Position numbers and translations under genes: made by a program
Shown: positions 38,301 through 46,150 of the stretch, piece by piece
How the letters are laid out: each line of letters starts with the position of its first letter
Numbering within the stretch: the stretch's first letter is position 1
The notes under the pieces: generated by a model
What the model was told of the DNA's origin: nothing
Database searches by the model: none
The model's input: the letters and a program-made list of their open reading frames with translations, nothing else
NCBI GenBank assembly: GCA_017591395.1
Contig: WEDG01001090.1
Location: forward strand, 124,001-188,000
Direction of reading: 5' to 3'
From: Schistocephalus solidus
Lineage: Eukaryota; Platyhelminthes; Cestoda; Diphyllobothriidea; Diphyllobothriidae
Length of the DNA: 64,000 nt

Positions 38301-41300
38301 ATGGCTAGTTTATGTTCCGTGATACGCGTCCCAAGCCATCGGCCGGTATGACCAATATAAGTGCAAGAGCCGTTAGCACATGGAATGCGGTAGATGACAT
38401 TCGTTTGCCGCTCTTTGGGTATAGGGTATTTTACTCAGGATAGTATTTCGCGCAAGGAAGATGCCGGTTTGTGCGCAATGGAGATGCCAAACCGGTTTAA
38501 TTATCGGGCGATCACTTTGGATATGCCTTGCATTTAGGGTAGGGAGCAGAATTTACGCGGTCCAGGTTATCCATTAGAGCCGAAGGTTTGTGGTTGCCTC
38601 AGGTGTCTGAGGCAGCTTTTTACAAAGCTGACTGGATATCCGTTCAGTCGGAATAACCGAGACAGGTAAGTGAGTTCTTTTTTGCGTAGATCCTCGCTAC
38701 TACAGTAATGAAAGGCCCAGTGGAAAAGGGTTCGAACGCAGCTTCTTATATGGGCCACAGGATGATTGCTATCATAGCTAAGTATGATATCGGCATTAGA
38801 GCTTTTTCGAAGGACGCTTGTTGCCAGGCCATCATCACTGAGTTTTTGGATACTCACGTCGAGGAACTGAAGGATACCTCCTGTTGCCTCTTCACGAGTT
38901 AACTGAAAAGCTGGGAAAACACTATTCAGGCTCTGATGCAACTGCTGCACTTCGGAGGCCTTCATGATAACAAACGTATCATCTACGTATCGGACCCACA
39001 TTTGGTCTGAAAGTTCGCATAACCTCCTCTTCTAGTTGTTGCAATACTAGTTCTGCCAGAAAATCCCGAGATTGGTGAGCCCATTGGGGGTACCCTTAGC
39101 CTGTTAATAGAACTTTCCATCGAATTGACAGTAGTTCTTGAGACAGAATCTAAGTATTTCTGAAACATGTTGTATTGGGATGTCGATTGGGTTATCTTGC
39201 AAGTGCCGAGTTACGCTCTCAATGACCAATTTATATGGTATTGAAGAAAACAGGGCAACCACGTCAAACGATAGAATACACTCATCAGGACTTTCTTTAA
39301 GGCCTTGGATCTTCTGGAGGAATGCCGGAGAGTTTTTAATGCTGTATTGTAATCCATCGGTGAGGTGCTTCAGGGGCCAGTACAACCATTTAGCGAGGTT
39401 GTAAGTTGGCGATCCAATGAGTGGTACTATGATCCTCAATGGCGCACCTGCTTTGTGCACTTTTGGGAGGCCATATGCATGTGCAATACGGGGATCACAG
39501 AGATCAATAAATCTGGAGTCATCGGGGGTTATAAGGTTCAATCGAGCGAGCTGAGTGATCTTCCTATTCACAGATGCAGCTTGCTATTCAGTTGGATCCT
39601 CGGCGAGTGGTGTGTAGGCTTCCTGTCGTTGAAGACTTGATTAACTTTGTTGATATAGTCAGTCTTTTCCATGATGACGGTGGCGCCACCCTTGTCAGCA
39701 GACACAATCACTATAATATTGTCTGTCTTAAGAGATATTAGTCCCTTTTCTTCGTCGATAGGCAAGACTTGGTGGTGTTTCTTTTGCCAAAGGAGACTAA
39801 TGGCACAGCTTCTTATGTCTGCACGCATGTCTTCCGGCACAGCAGAGGTTATTAGGACAGATTCAAGGCTCGCTAGGAAGTTTGTAAGCGTAGCATCGGT
39901 GTGGCTAAATTGTGTACCTTTAGATAGTGGGCCAATTTAAACAGATGTAAGAATCCTTTTGGAAAGGTTAACAACTCCTGTTGACCTGTGGTTTTCGTTG
40001 AGAGGACGGAGAAGAGATTGCAGATTAACTTGAAGTTCGGCTCGCTTTTTTGTTCTGGCGCCTATAGCAGTGGCATTTATTCGCTGTAGTACATTCTCGA
40101 ATATATTTTCAGTAAGCGCTGAAACGCACCGTGCTTGAAGGTCAGATATTGTTGCTTCAAATTTGCAAAGACGATGGTGAACGTCTGATATAACTGCACT
40201 GAAAACTCGAAATCCGTATTTGCGCGCAAGTAGTCTTCCAGTTTCATTCGACAAGGTGGGCTTGAAACGAAGAGACTTCGGTATAATGTCATGATCACGA
40301 CAACGGTAAAGATACGTCAGCTGCTCGTAAGTCATTGCCTGTATCTGTGCGAATTTCTCCCAACGTCTGGTAAGAATAAGCGTTTGACGCCCAAAAATAT
40401 GTAGAGTGCATTCCGAGATGATAGCGTGAAGAAGAAAGGCTAGTCGGAAAGTAGTTGTACACGTAAATTTTCAAGTTGGCCACACCAACAGTACGTACAG
40501 TATGCAATGAAAACCTAGCGGAATAGACAATCGGAATAATGATCAAAATAACAAAGTGGTATTCAAGAAAATCCCTTCTGAGGCCCACCACTATTGGTTA
40601 CAACCTACGAAATATAAGCGTTTGAATTACTGCCGGAAAAGGCTAAATTGTGAAGGGTACTTAATGAGTAATCGTATTTGATGGACCTTTCGATATCAGA
40701 CAAATAACGATACCGCATTCGGTTTCTACAAAAGCTCGTTCGAAAATTTCGTAACGCCAAAGCAAATTATACTTTCATCGAATAAACCATCCATAATTAC
40801 TACTGACATTCACAATATCTTGGCTGTCCCCCGTGTCCACATAAATTATGACGAAGCAAGCAGGCGGTACACGAAGTATTTTGGATCTATAATGAAGGTC
40901 TGGAAAGCGATAATTCCTGAACGTTATCCCATTTGTAAGTAGGGCGGAGAGGTATATCAAGAATTGCCTTCGAAATAACAGGACAACTAATCCCTGATCA
41001 TGCGCCCAAAGATTTCATAATTTTGACAATTACTAACATACAGACATGTGTGGTGAAGACGTAGCATAGGATGTCTCGTGGAGAATAAACGGAAGTATGA
41101 ACATGAATTCTGTCGAATGTCCCAATTTTTGGTAAAAAAATAACGACGTTGATTTGACGAATAAGAAGAAGGTAAGCGGGCCAAAGAAAATTTCCTAGTT
41201 GTTTAAGGGAAGTGTGATAATCGTGGAAAACCTTGAAAAACTAGAAAATATCATATAAACGGCAAGGGTCACATTTAACCCATACCTAAAAAGCAGTTTC

Positions 41301-42885
41301 TAAGAAGTGGTTGTTCAGATAGTTCAAAAACAGCTCGTCTCCGTCTCCGTCGGAATTCCTGTTCGAGATACAGAGTTCTTTTTGTTTTAGAGGCAATTAT
41401 CTTTGTCGTTTAAAGCCATATAACAGACCAGCACTATAGGCAACAGTTTAGAAAGACATTAATTACTAAGTGCTTATAAGATTGGTATGCTAATATCATT
41501 CATTACATGAAAAACGTTTATAATTCTAATCGCACTTTCAAAGAAACAAAAAATAAAGGGAATGAGCTTTAGTACATGGCACCTTACAAACCAAAAAAAT
41601 ACTGTTACGCGGTGAAAATATTACCGGACGAAAAATGTCCTTAAGCAATCTTTATACGAGTTACTAAATGTCGAAACTGCGAAAGTGTGAGACATTGACG
41701 TACCAGCCCGAGAAAGCCCAAAATCCCTGATAAAATGCTAGCGCAAGCAAGCCTGGTGATGTAGCCGATCCTTCAAAAGGATTTTCAAAGCTCTCCAGAT
41801 GCCCTGAAATGAAAAAAAAAAAATTTAAGCTGCCAAGATAGATTTTGTTCAAATTCCGCCTTGTCATTTTCCGGTGATTGGGGCACATGAAAGCAAAAAT
41901 CTCTGTTTTTTTCAGCGGTCAGTCTTGTGTTTTATTATTCACCTGCAAATAAGTACCAGTTCTTTCATTGAGAAGCAATCGGTATTGGTATTTGAATTCA
42001 ATCACACGCGTATGGTGATTGCAAGAACACATAGCGCATATGTGGAAAAAAATGCCGAAAAACCCCTGCAGATTTGCAGTAATTTAGGTCAATAAAAACG
42101 TAGCACTACGTTCAACTTAATAAGTTTGAAGGTCACAGAAACTGCAGAGGTATATAAATTTTTTTTTAAACCTTAAGGGTTTTTGATTTAGCGAAGCAGA
42201 ATATCGACGGAAATGTAAGATTCAAGAGACTTATTTGACGACAAAAACAGGAGTTAAACATACCAGTGGCTAAGTAATATATCCCGAATCCGGTGATCAG
42301 GAGAAGTGCAATAATTTTGCCTGCTGAGAAGATGACTGCGACTCTTGTGGCCCATTTAACCTTGTAAGCGTTTATTGCGCATATAAGAACTAGTGGAAAA
42401 TTTTAGTGAAAGGCTGCTTACGAAGACAAAGCAGAGCAGTAATCTGTAATACCACTTTCGGCTGCTCACAGTTCGGATATAACGGTTGTAGTATGTATTG
42501 TGCAAAGACGAGAGAATTGGCGGCACAACTAACGCCTCCGATGACAACAAATGATACCCACATACATATAAATGCCGGGTAGACCCCCAAAGGCCTCCAG
42601 CAAATATGCGTATTCGCCACCTGACTTAGGGATTCGAACACCCAACTCAGCATAAACAATGGCACCCAATAAACTGAACAGTCCCGTAACCAACCACATA
42701 ATAAAGGAGAGTCCGACTGACTGTGAGTACTGGAGGACACCGACAGGGGATACAAATATTCCAGACCCAACGATGATACCGAAAACTATACTAACACCTT
42801 GTAAAACTCCTATCTCCTTTTTAAGGGCGACTTTTGGAGGTGCATTTTCCCCAGCAGATGAGGTATCTTCTATATCCCACGTCAT
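23221..42885 (-). CDS. L-type amino acid transporter light chain (SLC7 family), 10 coding exons
   Basis: Spliced animal gene for a plasma-membrane amino acid exchanger of the LAT / y+LAT type, which normally works as a light chain disulphide-bonded to an SLC3 heavy chain. Coding exons (minus): 42885-42422, 42389-42264, 41803-41704, 37210-37166, 30279-30144, 29671-29568, 27948-27852, 27273-27124, 26316-26139, 23306-23221. All introns begin GT and end AG and every phase fits. Counting one base fewer in exon 1, the total is 1485 nt (494 aa plus stop), the usual family length. Visible landmarks: the TM1 substrate motif GSGIFVSP (about residues 40-47), the heavy-chain cysteine in PLYPNC (about residue 139), KWATRV before TM5, a [12 protein letters not shown] segment matching the family's TEE..P.k[13 protein letters not shown], and a cytoplasmic end EEAEGGADV. 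Odd: a +1 frameshift in exon 1 against the family. Family identification is very sure; substrate range and exact subtype are not. Confidence 0.93.
23475..23525 (-). ncRNA. Hammerhead ribozyme motif, sense strand in transporter intron 9
   Basis: Minus strand: GGC / GCC stem I, consensus core CUGAUGA (complement of 23512-23518), short stem II GA/UC, GAAA (23502-23499), minimal stem III (GC/GU, loop CUAC) and UC. Predicted cleavage between 23489 and 23488, about 180 nt before the terminal coding exon. Confidence 0.65.
23820..25740 (-). pseudogene. PLE 3 reverse transcriptase + GIY-YIG (broken)
   Basis: N-terminal piece 25734-25513 ([20 protein letters not shown]). RT palm pieces 25107-24766 ([26 protein letters not shown]) and 24883-24620 ([20 protein letters not shown]) with active site YQDD at 24650-24661. 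GIY-YIG piece 24137-23820: [20 protein letters not shown], then [20 protein letters not shown]. Frames are broken between every piece. The YQDD variant and several lost fingers motifs suggest it is older than PLE 1. Confidence 0.84.
25827..25889 (+). ncRNA. Hammerhead ribozyme motif (PLE 3, outer end)
   Basis: Plus strand: consensus CUGAUGA 25838-25844, GAAA 25854-25857, a 2-bp stem III GC/GU with loop GUAA, then UC. Stem I is weaker here (GGC against GCA) but ACUUU / AAAGU can pair further out. Confidence 0.58.
26139..26316 (-). CDS. Transporter coding exon 9
   Basis: Acceptor TCCTTTCAG, donor GTAAGT. Encodes [20 protein letters not shown], then a second hydrophobic segment ending [19 protein letters not shown]. 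It matches TM11-TM12 and the WW..KPK motif of LAT proteins. Confidence 0.92.
26690..27080 (+). repeat. Dispersed repeat family B, copy 2 (transporter intron 8)
   Basis: Aligns with the reverse complement of 11830-12190. The open frame of 89 codons at 26812-27081 is not preserved in the other copy, so it is probably chance. Confidence 0.5.
27124..27273 (-). CDS. Transporter coding exon 8
   Basis: Exactly 50 codons between acceptor TTTTTAG and donor GTATGA. Hydrophobic, with [20 protein letters not shown] and then [16 protein letters not shown]. It corresponds to TM10-TM11 and the LRxxxP loop of the family. It lacks the usual RPIKVNL signature (METDFQ instead). Confidence 0.9.
27852..27948 (-). 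CDS. Transporter coding exon 7
   Basis: Acceptor TTCCCAG, donor GTGAGT. Encodes [20 protein letters not shown] and [12 protein letters not shown], matching the strongly conserved F.GSREGHLPS.L.MIH....TP.PSL stretch of LAT proteins. Confidence 0.93.
28185..28590 (-). repeat. tRNA-derived SINE in transporter intron 6
   Basis: The reverse complement carries AGGGAGACTGAGGTGGTCGT, then GACTTATTTGCC.TTACCAGCCAGCCAT, matching the body of the 305-bp SINE. Near 28305-28370 there is a tRNA-like stretch with TAGCTGAATTGATAGAG (A box) and GGTTCAACTCC (B box). Confidence 0.65.
28591..29567. other. Rest of transporter intron 6: nothing recognised
   Basis: AT-rich, no coding or repeat similarity seen. Confidence 0.5.
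29568..29671 (-). CDS. Transporter coding exon 6
   Basis: Acceptor TCTTTCAG, donor GTAACT. Encodes [20 protein letters not shown] followed by [14 protein letters not shown]. It aligns with the family's ..[26 protein letters not shown]. Confidence 0.92.
30144..30279 (-). CDS. Transporter coding exon 5
   Basis: Acceptor CTTTCTAG, donor GTAAGT. Encodes [20 protein letters not shown], then [17 protein letters not shown] ending AVAV. It matches TM7 and the MSPQELL..AVAV region of LAT proteins, with a slightly longer loop (GTGDGSA). Confidence 0.93.
30280..31399. other. Transporter intron 4, distal part: nothing recognised
   Basis: No domain or familiar repeat seen apart from the splice acceptor at 30280-30281. 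Confidence 0.45.
31400..35150 (+). pseudogene. LINE A-type element, strongly decayed, antisense in intron 4
   Basis: Weak but ordered matches to LINE A: endonuclease traces (HVGTDHAT near 32236-32258; later [11 protein letters not shown]), RT traces [20 protein letters not shown] and QGLFQET around 33120-33210, C-terminal traces [20 protein letters not shown] around 33870-33930 and IYEA near 34650. Then a C2H2-finger tail: [25 protein letters not shown] with HRT around 34965-35040. Every frame is riddled with stops. It spans nearly the full element order, so it is an old near full-length copy. Confidence 0.65.
35151..37165. other. Transporter intron 4, proximal part: nothing recognised
   Basis: AT-rich, no domain seen. 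Only the donor of micro-exon 4 at 37161-37165 can be named. Confidence 0.45.
37166..37210 (-). CDS. Transporter coding exon 4 (45-nt micro-exon)
   Basis: A 45-nt exon between acceptor TTACTTAG and donor GTGAGC. It encodes [15 protein letters not shown], matching the family's NFLNYVTEELVDPYK. Its phases fit exon 3 (phase 2) and exon 5. It would be missed by ORF-based prediction. Confidence 0.9.
37850..40440 (-). mobile_element. PLE 4: Penelope-like element in transporter intron 3
   Basis: Nearly complete coding order (N-terminal domain, RT, GIY-YIG) on the minus strand, the same strand as the host gene. Ends are not defined, and no hammerhead motif was found near either end. Confidence 0.8.
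38200..40335 (-). pseudogene. PLE 4 reverse transcriptase + GIY-YIG (few breaks)
   Basis: Pieces 40335-39937 and 39840-39568 share one frame ([20 protein letters not shown]). 39571-39104 has [35 protein letters not shown] and [16 protein letters not shown]; a stop after FDGKFY follows. 39001-38567 continues in that same frame with [12 protein letters not shown] (YVDD at 38978-38989) and [15 protein letters not shown]. The GIY-YIG region near 38407-38260 reads [20 protein letters not shown] and [17 protein letters not shown]. The catalytic aspartates are intact. At least one frameshift and several stops remain. Confidence 0.87.
40441..41703. other. Rest of transporter intron 3: nothing recognised
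   Basis: AT-rich. No coding or repeat similarity that I can support. Confidence 0.45.
41704..41803 (-). CDS. Transporter coding exon 3
   Basis: Acceptor TTTCATTTCAG. Encodes [13 protein letters not shown] and [16 protein letters not shown] (family: ALAFLQGSFAYGGW), around TM6. The tryptophan codon is split over the donor GTACGT. Exon 4 restores it with a G. Confidence 0.92.
42264..42389 (-). CDS. Transporter coding exon 2
   Basis: Starts after acceptor CCACTAG and follows an intron of only 32 nt. Encodes the end of TM4, the [10 protein letters not shown] motif and TM5, matching the family's VRWATRVQDIF region. Ends at donor GTATGT in phase 1. Confidence 0.92.
42390..42421 (-). other. 32-nt intron 1 of the transporter gene
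   Basis: GTAAGC...CACTAG, 32 nt. Removing it joins CLL to [16 protein letters not shown] in frame and restores family alignment across TM4. Very small introns are known in tapeworms and schistosomes. Confidence 0.85.
42422..42885 (-). CDS. Transporter coding exon 1 (contains a +1 frameshift)
   Basis: Starts at ATG 42885-42883 ([10 protein letters not shown]...). Encodes the cytoplasmic N terminus, TM1 with GSGIF, TM2 with a PKSGGEYAY loop, TM3 and the conserved cysteine loop. The reading frame changes after EAFGGLP: the family continues AFI..W in the other frame, ungapped from there on. One extra base must lie in 42577-42588, where GGG (42577-42579) and CCCCC (42584-42588) runs sit on the + strand. 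The exon ends in phase 1 at donor GTAAGC. Confidence 0.9.
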
Positions 42886-42924
42886 TCTATCGGATCTAAC
42901 TGCACAAACCGGAGGCGTGAATAC
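42886..42924 (-). other. Probable 5'UTR part of transporter exon 1
   Basis: A good acceptor (GTTTCTACAG) ends at 42925, just upstream of the ATG. This suggests that exon 1 starts at 42924 and that at least one non-coding exon lies further upstream. That exon was not found. Confidence 0.45.
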
Positions 42925-44340
42925 CTGTAGAAACACTAAATCAGGAACGCGTTTACAGACATGCAATTGGTAAAGTAAAACAATTATTTTTCATTTTTTA
43001 CTCCAGGCAACAAATCTGGAAACGGTACGAAACATATCACAATATTTATTTTTAATGATAAATCAACGATAAATATAACTTTTTTTTGTCGATCCTAGTT
43101 GTTGCAGTACGTGTCTTGTTGGACACCAGAGCATTTCGGCGCGTACTTAAAGAGAAAAGGATTTTGATAAATTAGTAGGTACAAGACAGGAAAAGCAGAT
43201 TGTATGGTGTTTATGTAGATCGAAAAGAAAGTACTGGCACGCAGAAAATATGGGTTTGTCCGCGCATTATCAAGGAGTCCCCCTAGTCTCCTGTATTAAT
43301 TAAGGCCGAGTTTCAGCTAACCACACGCTAAACGTAATTTTGAATCACTGAAAGCCAAATCGCAAAAGAAAACGTATGACCTAAAGGACCTGAAAATCCA
43401 TTCGCAAGGTTTGAGCTTCAATGACTGCATCCAAACTGTAGCTTTAATTTCAGCACATTCGGGGCCATGGGAGGCCTAGGATAGATTTATAATTTAAGCA
43501 GGGAATGTCACTCCGTCAAATTTCGCTCTCATTTTGCATAGCGCGAATGGACTGCAGTCGCATAGGGTAGGTAACGGAAAACGTGGTAATCTGACCTGGA
43601 GTTTAGAGCATAGTTTCTACGTATCCTTAATCAAGTGCGCCTGGATCAATCAAGATGCGCTATTACCGCTGAGTTTGAATTCTGTAAACAGATGGAATAA
43701 ACGGTTCCCTAATGACTAAAGATCAGCTTGCGTTGAATCCTTTTTGGCGCGACGTTCATGACACTTTCACACCTGCAAGACGCGTAGACGAAATGTTAAG
43801 CTTTACTGGTCACTTTACGAGTTGCCTTTATACTTTTGTCCTACCATCACAAATAATCTATCCTGCGGCTTCATGTCCCATTACAAATTGTTTTTTTTTC
43901 CTCTGAAATTTTTTAAAAGTGGATGTCACGTAATTTCTCTGATACCTTTGAATTTCGGGAGTTTCTTTTCTACCTCATTCCAACCTTAACTTATTTTGAA
44001 GTTGTGGATAGTGGTATCAAAATTATTGCAAGAAGAAGGAAAAATTGCTGTTATACTTGAAGCACTTTGCCTACGTATCATAACACAATTTATAAATACT
44101 ATTGTAAATCTAGCCACTCACGTAGATAATTTCTGGCTAAATTTTCCCTATTTTACATTTAAATCATTTTTCACATTTTTGGGTAGTGCCCTTTGACCGC
44201 TAAAAATAAAACATTTTTATTAATATGGAAAGATATGAGAAAATAATTCAGTTTATTTCGGTAAAAATAGACAAATCCTTCGAAAATCCTACTTTTTACA
44301 TGTCAGTTAGTTTACTACACCTGTAAAGGCACAAAGCTTG
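42925..44340. other. Upstream of the transporter: no recognisable gene
   Basis: Should contain the promoter and 5' non-coding exon(s), but no convincing core promoter can be named. Long T and A runs are common (e.g. 43080-43086, 43890-43897). Confidence 0.4.
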
Positions 44341-44364
44341 TCATTATTAAAATCATATTCGCCT

Positions 44365-44420
44365 AATAGGGAGCTCAAAGGCTTCGCCTATCTTTCCTTA
44401 ATAAAAACTAAACTGAACTA
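44365..44420 (+). repeat. LINE 3' end signature (plus orientation)
   Basis: GGGAGCTCAAAGGCTTCGCC followed by TATCTTTCCTTAATAAAAAC and a CTGAAC tail. The same end occurs on the minus strand at 46155-46215, 52110-52175 and 60915-60985. Confidence 0.65.
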
Positions 44421-44479
44421 TTTTAAGAAGCAATTTTCGTTAAAAATTAACCGCCTGTGATTACTGGTTTAGGTTCAGT

Positions 44480-44900
44480 CACTAAAGGGAAAACAGAGGA
44501 CGCATATAATGCTCTAAGCGATTCTTGGCGATATGCAGGGATGTCGCCTTTACGAATGAGTTAAGGAAATGGTTCCATTTTTCCACTACTATTTGCCTTA
44601 AAGATTCAGATTGAAGGTAAATCATGGATATTTTTGTGCATTTTTTCATGGAGTATTCACAAAGATTTGGCGAAAGTTGCCACTGAAAAATGTTCATTAA
44701 CCTCATTCCACACTCAATGTCATGTATTACCTTATAAACCAGGATGAGATCACCTCTTCGCTGCCTGTAACACAGAGGGAAAAGATTGAGGCCGTTCAGT
44801 GTTTGGATTTAGGATCGCTTTTTAAACATTTTACCAGCTTTATTACACGGCTTTGTTCTATTCCAGGCAGTTTTTTCCTTTACTAGCGATAGCCGCCATA
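44480..44900 (-). pseudogene. LINE RT C-terminal fragment
   Basis: Minus frame YRQRRGDLILVYKVIHDIEC, then MIYLQSESLRQIVVEKWNHF and LNSFVKATSLHIAKNRLEHY. It corresponds to the RRGDL...W..LP..V....S....F..RLD.. end of LINE E at 52.3-52.6 kb. Isolated and truncated. Confidence 0.6.
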
Positions 44901-45429
44901 TTCTAGTTGAGGCTCAAATATTTTGGCGCAAACTCTCCAAAAATATCTCTGTCGAAGACAATAAACGACATTTTGATTGCATGCAGTACTCCTATGGCAT
45001 TTCTTTACAGCCTTGCTGCATCACAGTGCTTATTTCGTATTTCTCTCTATCCAAATACCCAGATCATCCTTCGAAGTTTCTGCGGGAAGAGTAATGTCTT
45101 GCAGGTGATCTGCCGTCATTCTGTAATTTTAATTGCAGTTAGTTAGGCACAGATGAAGGACGGCACAATTCTGCACATTTAAATCCACGAGCCGTTTCTG
45201 GGATCACGTTTATAGTCAGTGCAGATTATTTTGAAGGGCTCTCTGGGCATTCAGGCCCTTAAAGACTTACCAGAGCTTAACGTCGACTACAAACTATTTT
45301 ATTGCCATCGAGTTCCTGACGTCAGTCATTAACATAAAGGGTGAAATGTGCGGATCTGAGATAAACCACTAGTTACGTTCACCCAATCTGACATGTCCTC
45401 TCCGTTACAAATGCGCTGTTTTCAATCAA

Positions 45430-45629
45430 CGAGATATTTAATTATCCATCTTAAAAAATCGCCCCTGATGCGGAAGGCGTTTTTTTGGGACAGTGTCCAA
45501 TGTTTTTCGGAAATCGATTTGCGTGATATTGACCTTGAAGTCCTCTTCCAAGGCCCAGGTCAAGACCTGCAGAAAAGTTAGTACATCTGATGGGCAGGAA
45601 TAGAGTGCTTTCTGTAGCACTTCAACCAA
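45430..45629 (-). pseudogene. LINE RT motif-A fragment
   Basis: Minus frame with VLTWALEEDFKVNITQIDFR and KTLDTVPKKRL, i.e. the RT motif A (IDF.KA.D.VPH.RL). A relative is at 62317-62529. Confidence 0.6.
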
Positions 45630-46150
45630 TAAGTTATCAAGTTCTGCAATCTATGGACAATGGGTTTGCTTTTTACATAGTCTATTTCGATTTCGCTAAG
45701 GCTTTTGATCGTGCTGACCTTGTTAACCTTCTCTTTAAACTTTCCTCTTCAAAATTCGATACCTTCTTAACTGGGCTCTCACACACAACATTTTAAGAGC
45801 CCCAATGTAAGCTCCAACTTTGCACGCGTAAGGAGGGGAGATATTCAGGATAGTGTGCTTTACTCGCTCTTATTTTCATTTTTGTCCATGATATACCAGG
45901 TTTATTTCAGAATGTTAGGCCATTATGTATGGCGACGATTTAAAAGTTGCCTATTGATACACACTGGCAGATCGCAACACCGTGCTTGAACTAAAAAAAC
46001 AATCTTTTAGCCTTAGTCCAGTGTTGCTGCGAATGGCACCTTTCCTTATCTTGGTACAAATGCTTCGTGAAGGTTGGTGGTGATTACCATCAGCCTCACA
46101 TAAGCATAAATGGCCACGAAGTAATGTGCTTGGTTTTGTTAAGGGTCTGG
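45590..46150 (+). pseudogene. LINE D, RT palm part (continues at 48740)
   Basis: Plus strand: FYIVYFDFAKAFDRADLVNL (motif A), a broken motif B region, HDIPGLFQNVRPL, then after a frame change YGDDLKVAY with the active site YGDD at 45928-45939, and CCEWHLSLSWYKCFVKV. It ends in VKGLG near 46150 exactly where the 3' tail of a minus-strand LINE begins. Confidence 0.75.

Noticed and set aside
42539..42575. A possible 37-nt intron GTATGT...GTTAG in transporter exon 1 that would also repair the frame
   Set aside because: Removing it deletes about 12 residues of TM3, while keeping the sequence with a one-base correction gives an ungapped alignment of family length.
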